Origin: Gluconacetobacter diazotrophicus PA1 5
GTDB lineage: Bacteria; Pseudomonadota; Alphaproteobacteria; Acetobacterales; Acetobacteraceae
Assembly (NCBI RefSeq): GCF_000021325.1
Contig: NC_011365.1
Span: 1,460,501-1,524,500 of the forward strand
Direction of reading: 5' to 3'
Length of the DNA: 64,000 bases
The notes under the pieces: model-generated
The model's input: the letters and a program-made list of their open reading frames with translations, nothing else
Database searches by the model: none
What the model was told of the DNA's origin: nothing
Shown: positions 57,793 through 64,000 of the stretch, one piece after another
How positions within the stretch are numbered: position 1 is the first letter of the stretch
Layout of the letters: the number at the start of each line of letters is the position of its first letter
Program-made: the position numbers and the translations under genes

Positions 57793-57953
57793 CAAAAAAA
57801 TCCCTGCTGCTGGCGATCCGACGCGCGTTTCCTGCGCTCCGATGCTCATGGCCCATAAGGCCACTCCGCTTCGGTGCTCGAAAACACACGCCGGGCGCAG
57901 CCCTTTGGGCTGCTCTCGCTCAGCATCAGGGCTTTTGAAACAGCTTCTGCTTC
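57793..57953. repeat. Possible intergenic repeat element with hairpin
   Basis: This 161-base stretch holds a perfect 7-bp hairpin GCAGCCC-TTT-GGGCTGC (57897-57913). It has a structured, low-coding look unlike the flanks (CACTCCGCTTCGGTGCTCG, TTTTGAAACAGCTTCT). I cannot say whether it is repeated elsewhere in the genome. Confidence 0.35.
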
Positions 57954-59357
57954 TTATGTCGGACAGCCGATGCGGCGCAGGGGTTCGCCGGCCATCAGGT
58001 GCGCTTCGATCGCTTCCATCGGTACGCCCTTCGTCTCGGGGACGAAGCGAAGGGTGAACAGGATGAACAGGACGTTCACCACCCCATAGCCGATGAAGGC
58101 ACGGGGCAGGCCCACGACCGCGACGATGCTGAGGAAGGTGTTGCTGACCACCCAGTCGCCGCACCAACTGGCCAGCGTGGAGGTCGCCACCCCGAATTCC
58201 CGCCCCTCCAGCGGCTGGATTTCCGAACATAACGTCCAGACCAGCGGTCCGGCACCCAGCCCGAACCCCGCGACGAAGATCAGCAGGGCCGCGATCAACC
58301 CGACCGGCACGCCCGCACCGGGCGGGTCGGTGGCCACGATCGCGGCGGCGGCCAGCATCGCACCCGCCATCAGCGCGCAACTGACGACCAGCAGCGGCCG
58401 CCGCCCCCAGCGCGAGACCGCGAACACCGCCAGCAGGCCCACCAGCGCGTTGACCCCGCCGACCAGAACGGTCGCCCAGACGGCCATCGCCGGGTCGGCA
58501 TGCGCGCCTTCCAGGATTCGGGGCGCGTAGTACATGACCACGTTGATGCCGCCCAGTTGCTGGAACATCTGCAACCCGATTCCCAACGCGACCGAACGGC
58601 GGAAATTCGGCTGGCGGCGCAGCAGGGCGAAGCCCCCGACCCTGTCCCGCGTCCGTTCGGCGGCCATGGCCGCCAGTTCCGCATCCACCCGGGCCGGGTC
58701 GTCGCGCACGCGCAGCAGCACCCGGCGCGCCGCATCGGCCCGCCCCCGGGCCGCGAGCCAGGCCGGGCTTTCGGGCAGCAGGAAATAGGCGGCGAACAGC
58801 AGCGCCGCCGGCAGCAGGGGAAAGGCCACCATCCAGCGCCAGTGCCCGCCCGCCGAACACAGGCCGCCGACCAGGTAGCCGGCCAGGATGCCGATCGACT
58901 GCAGCATCGAGAAGATCGAGACCATGCGCCCGCGCATGTCGCCCGTCGCCAGTTCGGCAATGTAGAGGGGCGCGGTAAAGGCGCAGGTCCCCACCGCGAC
59001 GCCGATCAGCAGCCGCCCGGCGATGATCTGCCCCACGCCGGAGGCGCTGAGGCACAGATACGCCCCTGCCCCCACCAGCAGCATCGCCAGCAGCAGCGTC
59101 CGCCGCCGTCCGAAACGATAGGAAACCGCGCCCGCCCCCAGCGACCCGGCGGCGGCACCGATCATCAGCACCGAGACGATCCATTCCTGCACCCGGTAGG
59201 ACGCATGGAACGCCTGCCCGATATCACCCAGCGCCTCGGCGATCAGGCCGGTATCCAGCCCGACGGGCAGTCCGGCGGCGGCGGCGAGAAGGGTGGCGAG
59301 AAACGCGACACGCGCGGGTGCGAGAGGCTGTACTGAAATCGTCGCGACCTGTGACAC
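57954..59357 (-). CDS. Sugar porter family MFS transporter
   Basis: A 467-residue, 12-TM transporter. The sugar-porter signature GRRRTLLLAMLL and PESPAWLAARGR (after TM6), LQMFQQLGGINVVMYY (TM7) and VPETKGVPMEAIE (C-terminus) are all seen. It likely imports a hexose, pentose or polyol by proton symport. GTG start at 59357 after GGGCAGGGC. Confidence 0.92.
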   Translation of the reverse strand: MSQVATISVQPLAPARVAFLATLLAAAAGLPVGLDTGLIAEALGDIGQAFHASYRVQEWIVSVLMIGAAAGSLGAGAVSYRFGRRRTLLLAMLLVGAGAYLCLSASGVGQIIAGRLLIGVAVGTCAFTAPLYIAELATGDMRGRMVSIFSMLQSIGILAGYLVGGLCSAGGHWRWMVAFPLLPAALLFAAYFLLPESPAWLAARGRADAARRVLLRVRDDPARVDAELAAMAAERTRDRVGGFALLRRQPNFRRSVALGIGLQMFQQLGGINVVMYYAPRILEGAHADPAMAVWATVLVGGVNALVGLLAVFAVSRWGRRPLLVVSCALMAGAMLAAAAIVATDPPGAGVPVGLIAALLIFVAGFGLGAGPLVWTLCSEIQPLEGREFGVATSTLASWCGDWVVSNTFLSIVAVVGLPRAFIGYGVVNVLFILFTLRFVPETKGVPMEAIEAHLMAGEPLRRIGCPT

Positions 59358-59462
59358 GCCCTGCCCCTAACCGATTCATCCTCCGGGCAGGCTACCCCGG
59401 TACGCGCCGGATGCATACGATCTGCATCAAGGACGGGCTGCATCAAGGATGGGGCCGGCCGG

Positions 59463-59669
59463 TCATCCCCCCTGTTCGGGCCGGACCTCGCGATCGGAAT
59501 AGGGATCGCGCTCCAGAGGCGGTTCGTGCGGGTGGGGCGGTCCCGGCGGACCGGCCGGCCGGTGCGGATCGACACCCCGCGGCGGCTGGTCGGGAACCGG
59601 CGGCTGCCCGTCATGCGGGGGCGTTTCGTCCGGATCGGGCGTCGGGACGCCGAACGGCATGCGGTTCAT
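59463..59669 (-). CDS. Small proline-rich protein B, unknown
   Basis: A 68-residue protein rich in Pro, Asp and His (VPDQPPRGVDPHRPAGPPGP). Its ATG overlaps the stop of the preceding small gene (ATGA), which argues that both are translated. No known domain. It is disordered and acidic-basic mixed. Confidence 0.55.
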   Translation of the reverse strand: MNRMPFGVPTPDPDETPPHDGQPPVPDQPPRGVDPHRPAGPPGPPHPHEPPLERDPYSDREVRPEQGG

Positions 59670-59818
59670 AGCACCGGTCCCTCGTCATCATCGTCGGGTT
59701 CGTACGGATCGTCGTCCGGCACGTCGCCCGGGATCGGATCGTCCGGATTGAACGGGCCCGGCGTGGGCGTGGGCATCGGGCGCCGGGGACCGAGGCAGGT
59801 CCACACGATCTTGGACAT
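59666..59818 (-). CDS. Small proline/aspartate-rich protein A, unknown
   Basis: A 50-residue protein, MSKIVWTCLGPRRPMPTPTP then a run of PDDP-like and DDDE acidic residues. GGAGG lies 6 bases before the ATG, one of the strongest Shine-Dalgarno sites in the window. It overlaps protein B by ATGA. It is too short for usual gene calls. Confidence 0.6.
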   Translation of the reverse strand: MSKIVWTCLGPRRPMPTPTPGPFNPDDPIPGDVPDDDPYEPDDDDEGPVL

Positions 59819-59995
59819 CGCAGTCCTCCGCACGGGAGTGGGGAATCAATCGACGGAATGGAATATGGTTCCTCCCGCCCCCGTTCGCATGGACGTGCGG
59901 CGATGTCCCGCGCTTTTGTGAACAGCGGACGATTGCCCGGGCGGTGGCGTGTGACTAGCGTCCCTGCACGCAAACATGCCTGAGAGGGCACAAGA

Positions 59996-61012
59996 GTGAC
60001 GCGATCAGGATCACTCGGCCATAACGACGATCCGGCGAGCCGCCATCATGCGGATCATGTCCATGACGTGCTGAGGGACGGCTCCGCCTCCGGACGGTCC
60101 GCGCTGGCGGCGTCCTGGTCGCGATCCCTGCGCCACCATGGGCTGGACCCCGATCACGGCGCGCCGCCGCATTGCCTGGACGACAGCGCGTTCCGCCAGG
60201 TGCGGGACCGCAACGGGCTGATGCTCCAGGCGGCGCAGCCGGTGCTGGACCGCCTGGCGCTGGCCGTGCGGCGCGGAGGATATTGCGTGCTGTTGTGCGA
60301 TGCGCGGGGCGTCGCGCTGGAACGGCGGTGCGACCCGGCGTATGAAGGCGTTTTCAGCGCCTGGGGACTGGGGCCCGGCGCCGTCTGGGACGAAGCGCAC
60401 GAGGGCACCAACGGCATCGGCACCAGCCTGGTCGAGGACCGGGTCCTGACCATTCATCGCGACCAGCATTTCTACACCCGCAATGCGGGGCTGAGCTGCA
60501 CCACGGCGCCGATCCACGACCATCTGGGGCGCCCCGTGGGAGGCATCGACGTGTCGTCCGTCCGCACCGATTGCGACGCGACGATCCTGCCCTTCCTGTC
60601 CCTCGTGGTCGAAGACGCGGCCCGCCGGATCGAGACGCGCCTGTTCGGCGCGGCCTTCGCCGGCTGTCGCATCGTGTCGCTGGGCGACGAGGCCCAGGCC
60701 CTGCTGGCGCTGGATGAAAACGAAGTCGTCATCGGCACCAACAAGGCCGCCCGCGCCCTGTTCGGCCTGGGCACCGGCCGGCCGGTCACGCTACCCGACC
60801 TGCTGTCGGATACCGGGCACGAAACGCCCGATCGCGCCGCCCATGCGGCCTTGCAGCGGGTGCTGAAACGCTGCGGCGGCAATGTCTCGGCGGCGGCGCG
60901 CGACCTGGGAATCAGCCGGGCGACGCTGCATCGGCGCCTGAAACGCAATGCCCCCCGCGACCTGTCGCGCCCATGCGACAGGTCGGACGCCGCGACGTCC
61001 CCGGCCCGCTGA
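59996..61012 (+). CDS. GAF-HTH regulator, AcoR-like but lacking the AAA+ domain
   Basis: A 338-residue protein. The N-terminal AcoR-type region ([19 protein letters not shown]) and GAF domain (about 80-200; [13 protein letters not shown] and [17 protein letters not shown]) are followed directly by a C-terminal Fis-type helix-turn-helix ([20 protein letters not shown]). The central AAA+ sigma-54 activation domain of AcoR is absent. It lies upstream of an acetaldehyde dehydrogenase gene with the same direction, so it probably controls it without sigma-54. GTG start. Confidence 0.87.
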   Translation: MTRSGSLGHNDDPASRHHADHVHDVLRDGSASGRSALAASWSRSLRHHGLDPDHGAPPHCLDDSAFRQVRDRNGLMLQAAQPVLDRLALAVRRGGYCVLLCDARGVALERRCDPAYEGVFSAWGLGPGAVWDEAHEGTNGIGTSLVEDRVLTIHRDQHFYTRNAGLSCTTAPIHDHLGRPVGGIDVSSVRTDCDATILPFLSLVVEDAARRIETRLFGAAFAGCRIVSLGDEAQALLALDENEVVIGTNKAARALFGLGTGRPVTLPDLLSDTGHETPDRAAHAALQRVLKRCGGNVSAAARDLGISRATLHRRLKRNAPRDLSRPCDRSDAATSPAR

Positions 61013-61089
61013 CAAACCCCGTTCCGGACGCCATCCTTCGCACGTTGTCCGCGGCGGCCCCGCCACGGCGACCAAGAAGGAAAACGACC

Positions 61090-62625
61090 ATGGATTCTCT
61101 CGAGAGCCCCCCGCTGGAAAGCCGCCGGATCGAGCAGTCGCTACCGTTCAAGGCGCAATATGACAATTTCATCGGCGGCCGGTGGGTCCCGCCGCGCGAG
61201 GGGACGTATTTCGACGACCCTTCGCCGGTCGACGGGCGCATCCTGTGCCGGGTCGCCCGGTCCGGGGCGGCGGATGTCGAACAGGCGCTGGACGCGGCCC
61301 ATGCGGCCCGGGAAGCCTGGGGCGAGACCAGCCCCGCCCAGCGCGCCCTGCTGCTGAACCGGATCGCGGATCGGATCGAGGCCAACCTCGACACCCTGGC
61401 GCGCGCCGAAAGCTGGGACAACGGCAAGCCGCTGCGCGAGACGCTGAACGCGGACATTCCGCTGTGCGTCGACCATTTCCGCTATTTCGCCGCCTGCATC
61501 CGCGCGCAGGAAGGGGCATTGTCGGAAATCGACCACGACACCGTCGCCTATCATTTCCACGAACCGCTGGGCGTGGTCGGCCAGATCATTCCGTGGAATT
61601 TCCCGCTGCTGATGGCAAGCTGGAAACTGGCCCCGGCGCTTGCGGCGGGAAACTGCGTGGTCATGAAACCGGCCGAGCAGACCCCGGCCTCGATCATGGT
61701 GCTGGCCGACCTGATCGCGGACATCCTGCCGCCCGGCGTGCTGAACATCGTCAACGGTTTCGGCAGGGAAGCCGGCACGGCGCTGGCCTCCAGCAACCGG
61801 ATCGCCAAGATCGCCTTCACCGGGTCCACGCCGACCGGCAGGACGATCGCCCACGCGGCGGCCGACAACCTGATCCCCGCGACGCTGGAACTGGGCGGCA
61901 AGTCGCCCAACATCTTCTTTTCCGACGTCGCGGCCGAGGACGACGATTTCCTGGACAAGGCGATCGAGGGCTTCGTCCTGTTCGCCTTCAACCAGGGCGA
62001 GGTCTGCACCTGCCCGTCACGGGCGCTGATCCATGAATCGGTCTATGACCGGTTCATGGAACGCGCGCTGCGCCGGGTGGCGGCGATCAAACAGGGCAAT
62101 CCGCTGGACATGGCGACGATGGTCGGCGCGCAGGCCTCGACCGAGCAGGTCAGCAAGATCCTGAACTATATCGACATCGGACGGCAGGAAGGGGCGGAAC
62201 TGCTGATCGGCGGCGCGCGGGCCGAACTGGGCGGCAGCCTGTCGAACGGGTGCTATATCCAGCCCACCGTGTTCAGGGGCGACAACCGGATGCGGATCTT
62301 CCAGGAGGAAATCTTCGGCCCCGTCGTCTCGGTCACCACCTTCCGCGACGACGCCGAGGCCGTGGCGCTGGCCAATGACACGCTGTACGGCCTGGGGGCC
62401 GGGGTGTGGACCCGCGACATCACCCGGGCCTATCGCATGGGACGCGCCATCAAGGCCGGGCGCGTCTGGACCAACTGCTATCACGCCTATCCGGCGCACG
62501 CGGCCTTCGGCGGATACAAGCAATCCGGAATCGGGCGGGAAAACCACCGCATGATGCTGGACCACTACCAGCAGACCAAGAACCTGCTGGTCAGCTACAA
62601 GCCGCAGAAGCTGGGTTTCTTCTGA
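61090..62625 (+). CDS. Acetaldehyde dehydrogenase (ExaC/AcoD type)
   Basis: A 511-residue NAD-dependent aldehyde dehydrogenase. Catalytic Glu267 (TLELGGKSP) and Cys306 ([12 protein letters not shown]) are present. [10 protein letters not shown] and [15 protein letters not shown] are typical of the ExaC/AcoD (acetaldehyde dehydrogenase II) branch. It turns acetaldehyde into acetate in ethanol or acetoin use. The ATG at 61090 follows AAGGAAAACG; the upstream in-frame extension is not supported. The regulator at 59996 lies just before it. Confidence 0.93.
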   Translation: MDSLESPPLESRRIEQSLPFKAQYDNFIGGRWVPPREGTYFDDPSPVDGRILCRVARSGAADVEQALDAAHAAREAWGETSPAQRALLLNRIADRIEANLDTLARAESWDNGKPLRETLNADIPLCVDHFRYFAACIRAQEGALSEIDHDTVAYHFHEPLGVVGQIIPWNFPLLMASWKLAPALAAGNCVVMKPAEQTPASIMVLADLIADILPPGVLNIVNGFGREAGTALASSNRIAKIAFTGSTPTGRTIAHAAADNLIPATLELGGKSPNIFFSDVAAEDDDFLDKAIEGFVLFAFNQGEVCTCPSRALIHESVYDRFMERALRRVAAIKQGNPLDMATMVGAQASTEQVSKILNYIDIGRQEGAELLIGGARAELGGSLSNGCYIQPTVFRGDNRMRIFQEEIFGPVVSVTTFRDDAEAVALANDTLYGLGAGVWTRDITRAYRMGRAIKAGRVWTNCYHAYPAHAAFGGYKQSGIGRENHRMMLDHYQQTKNLLVSYKPQKLGFF

Positions 62626-62636
62626 CCACACCCGCT

Positions 62637-62662
62637 GGCGGCACCGGCATGCCGGTGCCGCC
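62637..62662. terminator. Palindromic hairpin between aldehyde dehydrogenase and porin
   Basis: A perfect 26-bp palindrome (GGCGGCACCGGCA and its complement) between the two convergent genes. There is no U-tract, so it acts as a strong hairpin for mRNA ends rather than a classical terminator. Confidence 0.65.
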
Positions 62663-62666
62663 GGGA

Positions 62667-64000
62667 TCAGAAGAACAGGATCGCGCCCGCCGAAACGGTA
62701 TTGTCGCGGGCCGAATCCGGACCGTGGGCGTCCGCCTGGGTGTGGGCGTATTCGGCCACCAGCGTCAGCCAGTCCGTCAGGGTGTAGTAGCCGGCCCCGA
62801 CTTCCGATTCATTGCGCCGGACCAGCAGCGACGAATCCTCGCCCGGCGCCTGATAGAGGTTGCTGACACCGTAGCTGCCGACCAGCTTGAAATGCTTGGT
62901 GAAGGCATAGGACCCCTGGACGTAATAGCCTTCGGAGTCACGCTTGCGGCCGTTGGCGGCCACGCCGTCGAAGAACAGGCCGGTCGTCCCCAGCCCGCTG
63001 CCGCGATAGTAATAGGCCACGCCCTGCGCGCGGCCATAGGTCAGCTTGGCCCCGATTTCGCCGGCTTCCGCCATCGCGCCGCGCCTGGCATCAGTGGGAA
63101 TGTTGGCCCCGGTCAGGTCCTGCTGGTGCTGGACCAGGAAACCGGCCCAGATCCGGCCGCTGAGGTCGCCGGACTTGAAATCGTACGTGACCTTGCCCTG
63201 CACCATCGGCGAACTGTGCTGGATGGACGACGCCGACAGATTGTCGCCCGCATAATTGTATTCGTCCAGCGGCTGGAAGATGCCCACCGACCCCTGGACC
63301 CCGTGGATGACGGGCGAGGCATAGGAAATCTGGGGAATCCAGTCCGCATAGACATAGCCCACGCCGATGCGGCCCAGCGAGGTATTGCCCGGGCTGGCAT
63401 TGCTGCCGACGCTGCCGACGCTGAGCAGCGTCGCGTCGTCCAGGATTGCGTCGGACCCGAACAGCGCCAGGTCGCGGCCGATCTTCACCGTGCCGGCGGA
63501 CTTCGTGCCGGCCGTGATATAGACCTGACGCAGATCGATGCCCGGCGTCCCCAACCCGACCGGGCTGCCGCCCGAATTGGCGTTGAATGCGCCCGGATTG
63601 GCATTGTCGATGCCCGGATACATCCCCAGCACCGCGCCGAGATCGATCCCCGACTGCGTCGTCGTCAGCTTGACGATGAAGCCCGCCGGCAGCAGGCCGT
63701 TGCGGACCGAGGACGAATCGAACCCGCTGCCGCCGGTTGAGAGGCCACCAGCCACCGGGCGGCCGCCGGACGGGCTGTTGTAGCTGTAGAAACCGTTGAT
63801 GAAGCCCGAGAAATTGATATCGACCGGTCCGGCATGGAAGGTCAGCCCCTTGCCGGGAACGTAGTTGGCGATCCTCACGACACTGGGGCTGTCGATCTCG
63901 CTTTGCGCCGCCAGCATGGCCTCCTGCGCGGAACGGGCACTGGCGGCGGCGCTGTCCGCCGCCTGGCGGGCCGCTGCGACCATCGGCGCCATCCGGCCGC
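62667..64000 (-). CDS. Outer-membrane porin (N-terminal part cut by window edge)
   Basis: At least 440 residues of a beta-barrel porin. A helical Ala/Gln-rich segment (QAADSAAASARSAQEAMLAA) precedes the barrel strands. The protein ends in AGAILFF, with the terminal Phe recognised by the Bam machinery. GRIGVGYVYADWIPQISYAS and GYYVQGSYAFTKHFKLVGSY are barrel strands. The signal peptide lies beyond the window. It is a general or anion-selective porin; the solute is unknown. Confidence 0.82.
   Translation of the reverse strand, partial: GRMAPMVAAARQAADSAAASARSAQEAMLAAQSEIDSPSVVRIANYVPGKGLTFHAGPVDINFSGFINGFYSYNSPSGGRPVAGGLSTGGSGFDSSSVRNGLLPAGFIVKLTTTQSGIDLGAVLGMYPGIDNANPGAFNANSGGSPVGLGTPGIDLRQVYITAGTKSAGTVKIGRDLALFGSDAILDDATLLSVGSVGSNASPGNTSLGRIGVGYVYADWIPQISYASPVIHGVQGSVGIFQPLDEYNYAGDNLSASSIQHSSPMVQGKVTYDFKSGDLSGRIWAGFLVQHQQDLTGANIPTDARRGAMAEAGEIGAKLTYGRAQGVAYYYRGSGLGTTGLFFDGVAANGRKRDSEGYYVQGSYAFTKHFKLVGSYGVSNLYQAPGEDSSLLVRRNESEVGAGYYTLTDWLTLVAEYAHTQADAHGPDSARDNTVSAGAILFF

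Overview
The window is high-GC, gene-dense DNA from an alphaproteobacterium. It is most like an acetic acid bacterium (Acetobacteraceae, cf. Gluconacetobacter); this placement is inference. It rests on GcrA with a GANTC site in its promoter, an F1-only ATP synthase cluster in the order atpHAGDC, a Gluconobacter-type gluconate 5-dehydrogenase, an imuA-imuB-dnaE2 cassette with a GAAC-N7-GAAC SOS box, and many acidic, GC-rich alphaproteobacterial proteins. I see no phage, insertion sequence, CRISPR array or rRNA operon.

Layout. 0-4.3 kb: partial adenosine kinase, bactofilin, the cell-cycle regulator gcrA, rnd and queF. 4.3-9.3 kb: the F1 ATP synthase operon atpHAGDC, reading leftwards. 9.5-13.1 kb: a gluconate module (LacI-type repressor, gluconate 5-dehydrogenase) and a DHA2 exporter. 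13.2-14.6 kb: tRNA-Gly, tRNA-Trp, secE and nusG, closed by a terminator. 14.6-18.4 kb: the pqiABC lipid-transport operon, then tRNA-Thr and an exporter. 20-25 kb: a cluster of gamma-carbonic-anhydrase-like protein, GntR/FCD regulator, organic-anion MFS permease, CaiB-type CoA-transferase and crotonase, with a palindromic operator candidate between the divergent arms. It recalls the CaiB/CaiD/CaiE set of carnitine metabolism. 25-30.4 kb: the SOS mutagenesis cassette. 30.4-35.5 kb: a two-component system fused into an operon with an SDR oxidoreductase, then a glycosyltransferase and a metallophosphoesterase.

35.7-41.4 kb: a B12 import operon, cobalamin riboswitch-btuB-btuF-btuC-btuD-cobC. A second B12 pair, cbiB-bluB, lies at 47-48.7 kb. 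Together they support uptake, lower-ligand synthesis and nucleotide-loop assembly. 41.3-47 kb: yjdM, a cyclophilin, a YeiH exporter with its divergent LysR regulator, a D-aminoacylase-like amidohydrolase and a small tautomerase. 48.7-53.1 kb: metal homeostasis, with mntH/mntR divergent and a three-gene ferrous iron system (cupredoxin, FTR1 permease, P19-like protein). 54-56.4 kb: an RND efflux pump that has decayed by two in-frame deletions and a frameshift. 57-64 kb: a TauE/SafE permease, a sugar porter, two tiny overlapping proline-rich genes, an AcoR-like regulator without its AAA+ domain next to an acetaldehyde dehydrogenase, and a porin cut by the window edge.

Most operons are tightly packed, with ATGA, GTGA or TGATG stop/start overlaps. 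Start codons were moved inward where a Shine-Dalgarno site, a tRNA or a neighbouring stop codon argued for it.
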